Positions 1-10,557 of a stretch of DNA of 19,420 nucleotides are shown piece after piece (within the stretch, counting starts at the first letter, position 1; each line of letters begins with the position of its first letter). Below the pieces are notes generated by a model, which saw nothing but the letters and a program-made list of their open reading frames with translations, was not told where the DNA came from and searched no databases. Both the position numbers and the translations under genes were made by a program. This stretch comes from Ophiosphaerella korrae (lineage: Eukaryota > Ascomycota > Dothideomycetes > Pleosporales > Phaeosphaeriaceae): the NCBI GenBank assembly GCA_028456385.1, contig JALNQF010000615.1, positions 1 through 19,420 of the forward strand. Direction: 5' to 3'.

Positions 1-402
1 TATTATATTCGTAGAGTTATTACTAGTTAAAAACTATAACTTTTTTTTAGGCTTTTTTTTCGTGTTACCCTACTATACAATAATTAAAAACTAGGAGCTA
101 TAGCTAAACTTTACTAGATATAGTAGTACTTAGCTCCTAGTAGCTTAAGAGCTTATTATCTTATAAGATACTACCTTAAAAAAGTATAGCTATAGATAGT
201 AAGAGATTAGTACTTTTTTTAGCTCTTAAAGGCTTACTTATATAAAAAGTATTAAAGCTAATAACTAGGCTACTTAAAGAATATAGTAGTAAAGTAAAAA
301 GATAGTAAGTATAGAGTAAGAGAGGTAAGTTTTATATACTTTACTAAGAGATACTAGTATAGAGCTAACCCTAATAGGGCGTAAAGTAAAAGTAAGAAAA
401 AA
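1..402. other. AT-rich flank with no gene seen
   Basis: No coding frame or RNA gene could be recognised. The stretch has two 8-T runs near 41-60 and a 10-bp inverted repeat (annotated separately). It leads into the 48/49-bp tandem array. The near-absence of CpA/TpG matches the rest of the window, so it has probably been mutated by RIP too. Confidence 0.5.
91..140. repeat. 10-bp inverted repeat
   Basis: CTAGGAGCTA at 91-100 is the exact reverse complement of TAGCTCCTAG at 131-140, separated by 30 bases. It could be a hairpin or chance, since CTAG/AGCT words are over-represented in this RIP-altered DNA. No function is assigned. Confidence 0.45.
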
Positions 403-595
403 AAAGTACTAGTCTCTTACTACTACTATATATAGTACTATTATATAATAAAAAGTACTAGTCTCTTACTACTACTATATACTATACTATTACGTAATAA
501 ATATACTAGTCTCTTACTACTACTATATACTATACTATCGCATAATAAATATACTAGTCTCTTACTACTACTACTTGTATATTATAATAAAAGAA
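403..595. repeat. 48/49-bp tandem array, about 4 copies
   Basis: The word GTCTCTTACTACTACTA recurs at 412, 461, 509 and 557, giving spacings of 49, 48 and 48 bases. Between the core words lie AT-rich arms ending in TAATAAA. Copies differ at only a few positions, mostly transitions. The array lies just beyond the end of a coding-like minus-strand frame (590-1198). Minisatellites of this kind are common in fungal subtelomeric or heterochromatic DNA, but the location cannot be shown here. Confidence 0.85.
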
Positions 596-1198
596 TTAAT
601 TACTTACTCTATCTATATTTATAGTTATCTCCTCTAAGGATAGTATATTTCTCTTCTCTTATTTACTATAATATTTAGTATTATACTTCTTTTCTCTTAT
701 AGCCTTATATTATAGTAAGAGGTCTTTTTCTTGTATATATATAAGGCTAATAAAGTATTATTATATAATCTAATTTATATCTAAGGTAATAAAACTAGCT
801 TTATAGTTATCTTTATATTTCTTACTATTTTAGAAGTATTATTTAAAGTCTTCTTTTTTCTTAAAATTAAATAAAGGTTTAAATATTTTATAGATATATT
901 CTACCTATAGCTATTATACCCTTTTACTATTTTCTAATAAGGTAGCCTAAATATCTTAAATTACGTAGCTATTAATATATTCTCTACCTTGTTAGAGTTT
1001 TTTATATACCTATCCTAAGCTATTAATTTACTATCTAGGATAGTAGTTTACTAGTATAAAGTAATACTAATAAGACCTACTATCTTATTTATTACCTACT
1101 TTCTAGTAGTATTAGTTAATAAGTTAGTTAAGGCGCCTTAGGCTACTATTAGGAGCCTTAGTATATTAGCTTCTATAGTAGTTAAAGTTGCCCCTTTT
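590..1198 (-). pseudogene. Coding-like decayed frame, unknown protein
   Basis: Reading the minus strand from 1198 down to about 590 in one frame gives a lysine-, glutamate-, asparagine- and tyrosine-rich chain. Most of its interruptions are TAA/TAG, as expected from mutated Gln and Trp codons. A central part (about 880-830) reads as a mixed hydrophobic/charged stretch including KPLFNFKKKEDFK, which looks like real protein rather than random AT-rich translation. No family is recognised. It lies downstream of the helicase remnant on the same strand but in a different frame, beyond a low-complexity array. It may be the far C-terminus of that gene after an indel, a separate gene, or a chance frame. 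Confidence 0.3.
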
Positions 1199-1617
1199 AA
1201 TAAAATATATAATATAGTACTTAATCTAAAATAGCTATATTACGAGTAACTACTTAATAAAGAGTAATATACGCTTAGTATTAGATATAAGATATATAGT
1301 AGTATTAAAATCTAGTTATTATTACTAGTGTACTACTTAGTATTAGATAGATAGAGATTTAGCAACACTTTACTATTATAGTATTAAGGACACTATTTTA
1401 TATAAGTAGTAGCCTCTCTTAAATATATAAAAATATACTATTAGTCTATAAATACTTTTATATTATTATAGTTAGTAGGGTTAATTATATAGAGCTTTCT
1501 ATATCTATCTACTTCTATTTTTTTAGGCTTTATACTAACTAAATACTACTATAGTTAGTCTTACTTATTAATATAGATAGTATTGTATACCTCTAAAGAT
1601 TATATACTAGATTAGCT
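1199..1617. other. No recognisable feature
   Basis: About 420 bases between the coding-like frame and the triplet array. All minus-strand frames have several stops and no motif was recognised. It may be decayed coding sequence connecting the two, but nothing in the sequence proves it. Confidence 0.4.
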
Positions 1618-1886
1618 ATTATAGTTATAGTTATAGTTAGTGTTATTACTAGTACTATAGTTAGTATTACTAGTACTATAGTTAGTGTTACTAGCACTAT
1701 AGTTATTATTATAGTTAGTATTATTATTATAGTTAGTATTATTATTATAGTTAGTATTATTACTAGCACTATTAGTATTGTTACTAGTACTATTATTAGT
1801 GTTACTAGTACTATTATTAGTATTACTAGTACTATAGTTAGTATTATAGTTAGTATTATTATTAGCGTTATAGTTAGTATTATTAA
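1618..1886. repeat. Triplet-based low-complexity array
   Basis: The stretch is built from recurring units such as GTTAGTATTATTATTATA and ACTAGTACTATTATTAGT, with a strict period of three. Read on the minus strand, one frame is Asn/Thr/Ser/Tyr-rich and stop-free over most of the array. The frame continuous with the helicase core reads as Leu/Thr/Ile/Val. Period-three arrays of this kind usually sit in coding sequence, so it may have encoded a low-complexity tail or linker after the RecQ core. The original composition is uncertain because Gln, Ala and His codons would have been altered by RIP. Confidence 0.7.
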
Positions 1887-1889
1887 ATA

Positions 1890-3566
1890 CTAGGTATACT
1901 CTAAATAAGAACTACTATAAAAGGCTATCTTGTAAATATTATACTTTACTTTAGTTAGTTTATATATACGTCTCTTTTAGTTATTATTAAAGTATTAATC
2001 TAGGATCTACTACTAGTATATATAGTTGCCTTCCTTAGACTAGATAAATATATCTACTCTTATCTAATAGGATGTATTAGCCTTACTAAAATAGTAGTTT
2101 AGTACGTATAACCTAAGTACTAGGTAAGTAATACTAGGATTACTATTATAACTACTCTTCTTAGATTCTTATATCTACCTAATAATAGTTTCTAGCTTAC
2201 TAAACTAGAAGATACTATAAATATTAAGGATATTAATACTAGCTATAAATATATTAGTAGCTACTAGTACACCCTTTTCTAGTATATAAAACTCGCTCTA
2301 GTTAGTACTTTTATCTTATTCTAATATTTATCTATAGAATTAGTTATAGTATAAGATAGTAGTAAGCTTATCTACTATAGAGGCTAGATCTATATATACT
2401 AGTATCTTATAGAATTCCTATAGTTATTTATTAATATATTAAGCTATATCTTTAGCTACCTACTAATTCTATTTAGTAATATATTCTACCTAATAAGAGA
2501 TATTAGTACAAATAGTAGGTTCCTAGAATACTTATATATTAGATAGTAGGCTAAGTAGTTAAAATACTCTATCTTACTCCTAGAATAAAATAGTTATAGA
2601 TAGTAGTATAAGCTTTATCTAATACTACACTAATATCTTTAACTATAGTAGATATAGCTAGAAATAGATATTAGGTAGTAATATATAATATAACTCGTCT
2701 ACTATAATATACTTTAATTAGCTAGAAATACTAAGTCTATAAATAAATTCGATAAAACGTATATTACTAATACTCTCTAAGGTAGCTAAGATAATCTTTA
2801 TATCTTCTCTATAGCCTTTAGTAGACTATACTATAGTATTAATAGAGAGCTCTTTATAACACTCTAAGAAGTCCTAGTAAAGTACTATAAGAGGTATAAT
2901 AATAATAGTTTAGCTATACTCTAGGTAGTAGGCTAGGAAGAGAAATATAAAGCTTTTCCTAGATCTAGTACTAGTAATATATAGTATAACTACATTACCT
3001 CTAAAGATAGCTTTTAGTACTCTTTCTTGCTTACCTCTAAACTAGGTAGACTAGCTAAATATAACTTATAAGAGTAGGCGTAATATAGCTTACTTACGCT
3101 CTACTAGTTAGTATTACTTCTACTTAGTAAGTATATTTATATACTAGCTATATTCTTTTTCTATCTTTATAAAACCTAATACTTTATACTACTATAAAGA
3201 GGTCTTAAAATAAGCTTCTACTTAGCTATACCTCTATAAAGATAGACGTAATATATCTACTATATAGACTTCCTAAGCTATTTATATAGAGTAACTAGCC
3301 TATATTTTACGCGCCTTATTATCTAACTCTTTTAGTATCTTGTTTACGTCTTCTTTAGAGAGCTCTTAAAGTCTATTTAGGCTATCTATTTACTAACTAA
3401 AGGTAATAATAAAGTACTAAAGTATACTAATAGATATCTCTTACTCTATCTATAGACTTATTACTTTTATAATAACCTAACCTAAGATCTTAGCTATAGG
3501 GTATTTTTAGCTATTAGAGTCTAGCTAGAGTAAAGTACTTTATACTTATATATAGTACTTTAGATT
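1890..3566 (-). pseudogene. RecQ-type helicase remnant, helicase core (C-terminal part)
   Basis: This is a decayed superfamily-2 DNA helicase of RecQ type; such enzymes unwind DNA using ATP. One minus-strand frame runs unbroken in register from 3566 to about 1890. Motif I (Walker A, family GxGKS) is at 2952-2972 and reads STRSRKS, with the glycines turned to Ser/Arg. Motif Ia (IIIIPLIVL) follows. Motif II (DExH) is at 2688-2699 and reads DELY. Motif III reads SIT at 2592-2600. Motif V reads VATNIF...NI at about 2223-2264. Motif VI, the RecQ QExGRAGRD signature, is at about 2139-2168 and reads ESKKSSYN, so the arginine finger is lost. Upstream, about 3310-3150, a QxSxS...A...VY segment followed by a KVLGF segment resembles the region preceding the helicase in fungal telomere-linked helicases (from memory of the family). 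Stops are TAA/TAG only. The N-terminal part lies beyond the nested retrotransposons at 17447-18800. Confidence 0.85.
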
Positions 3567-3571
3567 AATAG
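3567..3571. repeat. Target-site duplication AATAG (left) of outer element
   Basis: AATAG directly precedes the left LTR and is repeated at 17442-17446 directly after the right LTR. Five-base duplications are usual for Ty3/gypsy integrases. The helicase reading frame is continuous across this point once the element is removed. Confidence 0.93.
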
Positions 3572-4031
3572 TATAAGGTACTTATAAAGGTTAACTTCCT
3601 AGTAGCTCTAAGAGTATTAGTAGATTAGGAGGTAATAATAAAAGCTTAGGTAGTAGTTAATAATAGACTATAAACAATAGAAGATATTTTGCAACTATCT
3701 TGTATTAGCGTTCTATAGTTAAAGGATTAAATTGTTAATACTATCCTAATAATACGTATTATTACTAACTATATACTTATATAGTCTTAGCGACTTCGTT
3801 GCTTTATATTTACTAAGATTACGAATTTATAAATTTATTATATAATAGCTTTATAACTTTGTATTTACTAAGATTGTAAATTTATAAATTCGTTACATAT
3901 CCTAATTGTAGTTAGTTTCCTAATTAAGCTTGTTATCTTATTAGTTATTACTCTACTTACCCTATACTTTGTGTATAGCTAAATATAGGCTAATTAGTTT
4001 TATCTCTATTTCTCTTATTACTACTATAACA
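3572..4031 (-). repeat. 3' LTR of outer chromovirus (460 bp)
   Basis: It aligns end to end without gaps with 16982-17441. The plus-strand start TATAAGG corresponds to TGTAAGG in the other copy, a TG-to-TA change typical of RIP at an LTR end. It ends ...ATAACA. It contains an 18-bp perfect palindrome (3747-3764), a candidate minus-strand TATA box (3777-3783) and an internal direct repeat of about 37 bp with a 55-bp period near 3805-3895. Confidence 0.95.
3747..3764. repeat. 18-bp perfect palindrome in outer LTR
   Basis: TAATAATACGTATTATTA is its own reverse complement and is identical in the other LTR at 17157-17174. It lies beside the candidate TATA box, so it might be a promoter-proximal regulatory site of the LTR; this is inference. 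Confidence 0.6.
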
Positions 4032-4046
4032 CTATTCCTTCTTCTA
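4032..4046 (-). other. Polypurine tract of outer chromovirus
   Basis: On the minus strand TAGAAGAAGGAATAG directly abuts the 3' LTR, where the plus-strand primer of reverse transcription is expected. Its position confirms the minus orientation of the element. It is not pure purine, perhaps through mutation. Confidence 0.7.
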
Positions 4047-4327
4047 CGTAGTCCCTTATTTCTCTATACTAGAGCTAAGGTTATTAACTCTATTTCTTTA
4101 TTAATTTCTAGTTCTTTATTACTCTCTATACTATCCTACTCCTAGTGTAATAAACTTCTTCTTATAGCTCGTATTATTCGTAATAAAGTTAAGATATTTC
4201 TCTATTATTGTTATATAGAGCTAGGCCTTACTTATCTTATATCCTTAAATAATAGTAAGTACTATAATAAGTATATTCTTACTAATATATAGTATAAGTA
4301 TATTTCTTCTAAGGTTTTACTTATAGA
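4047..4327 (-). other. Outer chromovirus 3' untranslated region, distal part
   Basis: This lies between the polypurine tract and the inner insertion site, and it continues at 11136-11490 on the far side of the inner element. No coding frame or motif was seen. It belongs to the outer element by position alone. Confidence 0.7.
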
Positions 4328-4332
4328 GTATA
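4328..4332. repeat. Target-site duplication GTATA (left) of inner element
   Basis: GTATA precedes the 5' LTR and recurs at 11131-11135 directly after the 3' LTR. This exact duplication fixes both ends of the inner element. Confidence 0.93.
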
Positions 4333-4610
4333 TATAACAAGAGTTTATTAAATACTTAAGACTCTTATAAACCTTAGTATAAGTTAGAAGTAGAGCTAAT
4401 ATACTAAAGATTATAATATTATATAGTTATAATCTAAAGTAGAGCTAGTGCGCTATATAGGCGTATAAAAGGCTTAATACTTATAAAAAGAGTAAAGTAA
4501 GTATTATTCTCTCTTAGATACTAGTAGTACTATTAAATACTATCTATTATCTCTTTACTATCTCCTATAGCTTATAGTAAGTACTATTATCTTCTAGCTA
4601 CCTTTTAATA
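4333..4610 (+). repeat. 5' LTR of inner chromovirus (278 bp)
   Basis: It aligns without gaps with 10853-11130. The ends read TATAACA...TTAATA, consistent with original TG...CA termini altered by RIP. It contains TATAAAA at 4464-4470 and an 8-bp inverted repeat, GATTATAA/TTATAATC (4409-4416 and 4427-4434). Confidence 0.95.
4464..4470 (+). promoter_or_regulatory. Candidate TATA box in inner 5' LTR
   Basis: TATAAAA lies in CTATATAGGCGTATAAAAGG and is conserved in the 3' LTR at 10984-10990. Its place near the middle of the LTR fits a retrotransposon core promoter. The prediction rests on sequence only, and AT-rich DNA makes chance matches likely. Confidence 0.5.
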
Positions 4611-4688
4611 TAATAATACTTCTTTGCTAATAGTCTAGAGATAGTAATAATACGCTCCTTATAATAGGCTACAATAATAGAAGAAAAT
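4611..4688 (+). other. Inner chromovirus leader
   Basis: Untranslated segment between the 5' LTR and gag. A tRNA primer-binding site should begin within a few bases of 4611, but the sequence TAATAATACTTCTTTGC could not be matched to a tRNA 3' end. RIP may have altered it. Confidence 0.5.
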
Positions 4689-5703
4689 ATATAGTTAATA
4701 GTTAAACAAGACTCTATATAGAGCGCAAGTAGCGTATAGCTAGGTTACGTACTAAGTATACTAGTAATAATTAAAGAATATATTCGCGAAGTAACTACTA
4801 GACGCGATAAATTAGCTTAACTACGTATACTCTACGCCCTAGAAGACAAGATTATACGTCTAGAACAAGAACAAACTACTCCTTGCGCTATAACCCCTAA
4901 GAATAACTCTAAGGTTACTATTATTACCTCTTAAAAGCGTAATATAAACTCTCTAGTTAATAATACGCGCGTAAAGCGTACACTTTACCCTAAAGAGCCT
5001 ATAGTATATAAAAGTAAATCTCTAAAGGAATACTAGGAGTACTATTACTTATATAAAATAGTATTTTACTTTATACTCTAGAACTTTAGAGTAGAAAAGG
5101 ATAAAGTCCTTTAAGCTATATAATACCTTAAAGGAGACCTACGCGAACAATAGTATACGCATATTAAGCGCAATCTAAACGTAGATAAACTTCTTACTTA
5201 GGAGTACTTTAAAAAGTACTTACTAAACCTACTCTCTAACCTTATTAACTATAGCCTAGAGGTAGTAATAGCGTACACTATAGCTACTTAATATGAAGAA
5301 TAAAGCGTAAGATCCTTTACTAGATATCTAGATATTTTTAAAGACTAGCTTTCTTAGTATATAGAAGAATAAAGGATTTAGTACCTCTTTTTAAAACTAT
5401 AGCCTAAACTACAAAAGGTAATTACTAACTATTATTAGGTCTTAGTAATAAGAGATAACCTTATTACCTTAAGCTTAATACTTAAGCGTAACTTACGTAA
5501 TATAATAAAATTACAAGAGCCCTATATAAATAGCGCAAGTAAAGAAAACTTAAAAAAAGCCTAAATAAAAGGAGATACAAAGAACCCCTAAAACAAGTTA
5601 GTAGATAAGTCTACTATTAAATACTTTAAGTACTATAAAAAGAGATACTATACTAGTAAGTACTATAATAGTAACCCTAACTATATTCTAGTCTATATAA
5701 ACT
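4689..5703 (+). pseudogene. Inner chromovirus gag remnant
   Basis: Structural capsid/nucleocapsid protein of the retrotransposon. A single plus-strand frame runs through about 340 codons, broken mainly by TAA/TAG. An early charged, coiled-coil-like stretch covers about 4770-4880. A typical Ty3 Gag core follows (about 5030-5500, with YLKGDLREQ near 5124). The C-terminal CCHC zinc knuckle at 5622-5663 has spacing 2-4-4. All three Cys and the His are replaced by Tyr, exactly as G-to-A and C-to-T changes would produce. The start codon is uncertain because ATG is itself a RIP target; the chosen start is the beginning of the plausible frame. The pol frame is offset by -1. Confidence 0.85.
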
Positions 5704-5789
5704 AAATAGGAAAAGGCCTAGCCTTATTATTAGCTCTAGGATAGTAAGGCGTAGATTAATTAATATCTTACTAGGTATATAGTATATAT

Positions 5790-8700
5790 ATAGCGTAGCT
5801 TTAGGCTTAGAGCTAGAAATAAAGCTTTAAGTTATTCTAGACTCTTAAGTAGATATTAGTCTTATTAGTTAGTAGACTATAGTAGAAATAGGACTAAAAC
5901 TAATCTAAAACGCTAAGCTCTCTAGACTAAGCTAGATAGGGGCGTAAAAGTAGAATACCTATACTACTTATAAGCTTTAGGTACGCCTTACTAACAATAA
6001 TAAAGTAATATATAGGTCTAAGATTATAGTATATAGAGTAGATAAAGAGAGAGTAGTACTCTTTCTTAGAAATCCTTTTCTTAAATAAGAAAGGATATAA
6101 CTTAACTATAGATCGCAAACATAGCGTTAGAGATATACTTCTATTACCTAAGTATAGTTATATATAACTAAAGAATTTATAAAGGCTTTAGAGGAAACGT
6201 AAGTAGAACTATACTTACTACGAGTACTTAAGGCTAATATAATTAACTTAGAATATAATACGCGTATCTACGCTATACCTATAGCGTAAGAGTTACGTAT
6301 TCTAGATACTTTATTAGAATACTATAACGTATTTAATAACGTTGCTATATAGATACTACTTTACCTAAAGAACTCTAATTACGTAATCCTATTAATAGAA
6401 GGAAAGGAACCTCTTTATAAGCTACTCTATAATCTCTCTATATATAAGCTTAAAGTACTCTACGCGTATATAGAGGATATACTCTATAAGGGCTAGATAT
6501 ATTATAGTAATAGTCTAGTAAGAGTACCTATCCTTTTTATTCTAAAGAAAGATAGAGCCTTACGCCTCTATATTAACTACTATAGCCTAAACTTAGTTAT
6601 AGTAAAAGATTAGTGCCTACTCTTACTAATTAGAGAGACGCTAGACTACTTATTAGGCGTATAATACTATACTACCTTAGATCTTAAAGATACCTACTAT
6701 AAGATTAGAATTAAATTAAGAGATAAGTAGAAAACTACTTTTTGCACTTACTATAGGTATTTTAAATACCTAGTAATACCTTTTAAGCTAACTAACGCCC
6801 CTACTAGTTTTTAAGCGTATATTAACAAGGCGCTTAGTAGACTCCTAGATTATATCTATATAGTATACCTTAATAATATACTTATATATACTTATAGTAA
6901 TAATATTATACTATACTAGCGCGCTATCTACTCTATACTAGTAGCGCTAAGAAAAGTAGAACTCTTTATAAACCTAAAGAAATACACCTTTATATCTAAT
7001 AAAGTATATTTTCTAGGCTTTATTATTATAAGGTATAGTATACGCGCTAAACCTAAGCGTATTAAGACTATTACGTAATAGCTAGAGCCTATAAGTATTA
7101 AGAAACTATAGTTATTTCTAGGTTTTGTAAACTTTTACTAAAGATTTATTAAGAGATATACTTATAAAATAGCCTCCCTTATAGACTTATTAAAAGAGAA
7201 GTAAGAATTCTATTAGCCTAGTATAGTATAAAAAGCTTTTAAATAACTTAAAGTATACTTTATAAGTATACCTATCTTACGCTACTATAACCTAGCGCTA
7301 CTTATTTACTTAGAGATAGATGCGTTAACTTTTGCGATCTCTAGGATCTTGTCCTAACTCTACCTAGATAGGAAATAGTATCTAGTTACTTTTACCTCTA
7401 GAAAACTACAAGAAGTAGAATTAAACTATAAAACATACAATACTAAACTTCTTACTATTGTTTATAGTTTTAAATAGTAGAGATACTACCTTAAAAGTAT
7501 ATAGTATATAATTTAAGTACTTTAAAGGTACGTAGTATATAATTTAAGTACCTTAAAGGTACGTAGTATATAATTTAAGTACTTATAGATTATAATAACC
7601 TATACTTAATACGCACTATATATAAGCTAAACCTACGCTAAGTACGCTAGGCTATATACTTAGGAGCTTTTAATTTTAAAGTAAAATACTAAGCTAGTAG
7701 GCTAAATCCTATAGATAGCCTCTTAAGAAGATACAACTATAAGTAGAAGAACTTATTACTAGTACGCTTATTACTTACCTTCTAGGAAAAATTACAACTA
7801 GCGAGCTTAGTAGCTAGAGTAGAGATAACTAGTAGAGTAAGAGGATCTATAACTAAGCTAAGCTTAGAAAGTATATACAAGACGTATAGTACTAGAGACT
7901 ATAGCGCTAAAAGGACCCCTACTACTAGTGCTATAAAATACATACTATGCGTACTACGCTTAATAGCTAGAGAGTTAGTTAGTAGTAAACCTATATTAGT
8001 AAAGTCTAGAGCCTTTCTAATAACCTTATATAGACTATAGTAAAGGGACGCCTTTATATAAGTATAAGTAAAGAGTTTAATAAAGGTTAAAAGTACTTAA
8101 TATAGTAGTAGAGCGTAAGTATAGTGCTTAGATAATAAGGAAGTCCTAAGATATAAAAGTAGAGTGTACATTCTAGAGGAACTTACTATTAGGTAAGAAA
8201 TTCTACTCTAGTATTATAACTCGTATATAGCTAGCTACTTTAGCGTATATAGAACGCTTAAGCTAATTATAAGATACTATTACTAGCTATTAATAGAGTA
8301 AGACGTTTAGAAATATATAAAGACTTACGTAATATACTAGTAAAGTAAAGCGCTAAGGTATAAGTAGTATAGGGAATTATCTCCTTTACTAATCCTAAGT
8401 AATATCTTTAAAGAAGTCTCTCTAGACTTTATTATAGGCCTCCTACCTTTAAAAGATAGCTTAGAGTATATATATAATACAATACTAGTAATAGTAGACT
8501 ACTTATCTAAGATAGCTATCTATATCCTAGTACTTAAAAAGTAGGACGCGTAATAGTTTATAGAAGTATACTTTAACAATATTATTTTAAACTATAGGAT
8601 ATAGAAAGGTATTATATTAGACTAAGAGTTAATCTTTACCTTAAAATTTTAGGTAGAAATATACTACTAACTATAAGTAAAGCGTAAGCTAAGCACAGCT

Positions 8701-9483
8701 TTCTACTTATAGACTAATAAGTAAACTAAATAATAAAATTAGACTCTAGAATAGTATTTAAGAATCTTTATAATAGAGAATTAAGATAATTAGGTTACTT
8801 TACTAAAAATAGCACAATTTATATATAATAACTTAATTTATAAAGGAATAAAGATAACGCCTTTTTACACTATACTAGGTAAATACCTAATCTTTATATA
8901 CTTACCTAAGGATAGTAAGCTAGAAAGAGAGGTACTAAATACTATTTAAAGAGTAAAGCGTATATATAGTATATAAGTAATACTTACAAAGTCTCTATAA
9001 AAAGTATAAGTATATTAAGTATAGTACTATAATAATAAATATAAACTAGAAGTCTTTAGAAAAGGAGAGCTAGTTTTACTAAGAATAAAGAACTTAAGCT
9101 TTACTTACTAACTATATAAAAAGCTATTAGATAAGTTTATTAGACTATTTTAAGTATAAGACGTAGTAAGAACGTAGGTATACTACCTACTACTACTACC
9201 TTACTATTGTATTTACAACGTATTTTATATTTCTCTCCTTAAGAGATAGAAATCTTAATTAGGTATAAAAGATAATACCTAACTACCTAAAGTAATAGAA
9301 GAAGGAGAAGAAGTATAAGAAGTTAAAAGAATCCTAAAGAAACGTAAAAGGAAAAGATAACTAGAGTATCTCCTTAGATAGAAAGGATATAATAAATCCT
9401 AGGATATATAGACTCTTACTATAGATTTTAAACATATAGATAAACTACTTAAAGATTTTAATTTAGCTTAAAGCGCTTTATAA
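5790..9483 (+). pseudogene. Inner chromovirus pol remnant (PR-RT-RNase H-IN-chromodomain)
   Basis: Replication and integration polyprotein. The aspartic protease ILDS motif is at about 5834-5845. RT lies at about 6360-7200: the first catalytic Asp (LDLKD, codon 6680-6682) survives, but the YLDD box reads YLNN (the two Asn codons at 6872-6877). RNase H is at about 7310-7620. The integrase zinc region (about 8215-8337) has its ligands turned to Tyr. In the integrase core, Asp codons at 8425-8427 and 8620-8622 survive, but the residue 36 codons later (8728-8730) is Lys where D35E requires Glu. A GPF/Y-like module lies near 9110-9190 and a chromodomain at about 9313-9465 (EVKRIL...LEYLL..KGY). 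Pol starts in frame 2, and a 31-bp tandem expansion at 7503-7583 moves it to frame 1. The element is catalytically dead several times over. Confidence 0.93.
7503..7583 (+). repeat. 31-bp tandem expansion inside RNase H
   Basis: The unit beginning AGTATATAATTTAAGTAC recurs at 7503, 7534 and 7565, an exact 31-base period with about 2.6 copies. Two extra units add 62 bases, which is 2 modulo 3. The RNase H frame is 2 before the repeat (WRHYL-like block near 7478) and 1 after it (the DYNNL block, Asp codon 7588-7590). The array is therefore a later mutation, not part of the ancestral gene. Confidence 0.92.
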
Positions 9484-9689
9484 TTAAAACGTATATAGAA
9501 AACGTAATTTACGTACTTAAAATATACTTATAGAGTAAATAGCGTAATCTAACTTTTAGCTCTATAGCTAGGTATCTATATATATAAAAAATAAATAATT
9601 ATACTATAAACTATTTCTTCTCTACTTATTAGATAAGCCTAAACTACTCTCTACTTACGTCCTACTTACTTTTTAAAAGTAGAACGTCT

Positions 9690-9840
9690 TAACTCTCTAC
9701 TTTATCTTTTTCTTCTTCTTCTTCTTCTTCTTCCTCCTCTTCTACTTCTTCTTCCTCTACTACCTCTTTTTTACCTCTATTTTCTTCTTCCTCTTCTTCT
9801 TTACTACTATCCTTATTATTATCTTCTTTATTATTAACCT
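9690..9840. repeat. Polypyrimidine low-complexity tract (TTC)n-like
   Basis: A strongly strand-biased run of CTT/TTC/CTC units, densest at about 9704-9800. On the minus strand it would encode Glu/Lys-rich or Lys/Arg-rich protein depending on frame, and it adjoins the candidate antisense frame at 9841-10557. It could be the charged tail of that protein or a simple repeat. Confidence 0.75.
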
Positions 9841-10557
9841 ATTCTATAAAAAAGTAGCTATAGTAAGCCTAAAAAGTAGTTAGTATACACTATATAAGTG
9901 TAGTATAGGTAAATATATAATATAGTAAAGGTAGCCTAAAATCTCTATTAATACTCTAACTAAACCCTACTACTAGGCTATAAGGCTACGCTATTTAGTT
10001 AAAATAAGCTCTAAAAATTAAGGCGTAGTTATAGGCGTTTAAGTAAGTACTCCTAAAGGAGCACTACTATAAGTAGTAAGGCGCCTATAGTTTAATAGCT
10101 CTAAGTTAAAGGTATGCTAAGTATAAGTAAGCTTAACGCTAGTATAGCGCACCTCTAAGTTAGTCTTAAGAGCGCTAGTATTAGATATAGTAGTATTATA
10201 CGTATTACAAAGCTTATAAAGACAATTAACGTACCTATTAAGTATAGGAGGTACCTATTTATATTAGTTAAAGCGTACACAAGGAGTACGTATTATAGTT
10301 ACTAAGGCGTAGCTACTATAATTGCTAGAAGAATAATACTAGTAGCGACGTTCTTCTAGCTTATTATATACTTCTTTCTAGTTAATAATACTTTAAGCGT
10401 AGCGTAAGTAAGTAGTATATAAAGTATTATAGTTAGCGCGCTTAGTGTCTACGCTCTACTTAAAAGGCTAGGCTTAATAGATATTACTTTTCTTAATAAA
10501 CTTTAGGCAATAATAGTAAACTATAGTAATAATTACTAAACGTGTACTACGTATATA
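9841..10557 (-). pseudogene. Candidate antisense gene of the inner chromovirus, decayed
   Basis: Between pol and the 3' LTR one minus-strand frame stays in register for about 240 codons. Its stops are all TAA/TAG. In the part compared closely (10081-10200) it has one stop, while the other five frames have three to nine. The chain looks like a mixed globular protein, with segments such as NTSALKTNLEVRYTSVKLTY, and runs into a Glu- or Lys-rich tract at its C-terminal end. No family was recognised. Some Ty3/gypsy elements, mainly described in plants, carry extra genes in this position, sometimes antisense. Overall stop density is not clearly below random expectation for such AT-rich DNA, so confidence is limited. 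Confidence 0.4.

Noticed and set aside
371..376. A CCCTAA/TTAGGG-like telomeric word within AACCCTAATAGGGC
   Set aside because: A single copy only. It is not a telomeric array and does not prove a chromosome end.
4333..4610. Dating the insertions from LTR divergence
   Set aside because: The LTR differences are almost all transitions made by RIP, which can occur in a single sexual cycle, so they do not measure time.
5927..6118. A 63-codon open frame on the minus strand
   Set aside because: It lies antisense inside the inner pol, between protease and RT, has a low-complexity Tyr/Ile/Leu-rich composition, and has no homologous look. It is a chance opening.
9895..9911. Near-palindrome around TACACTATATAAGTGTA
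   Set aside because: Imperfect, single copy, and such words are common in CTA/TAG-rich RIP-altered DNA.
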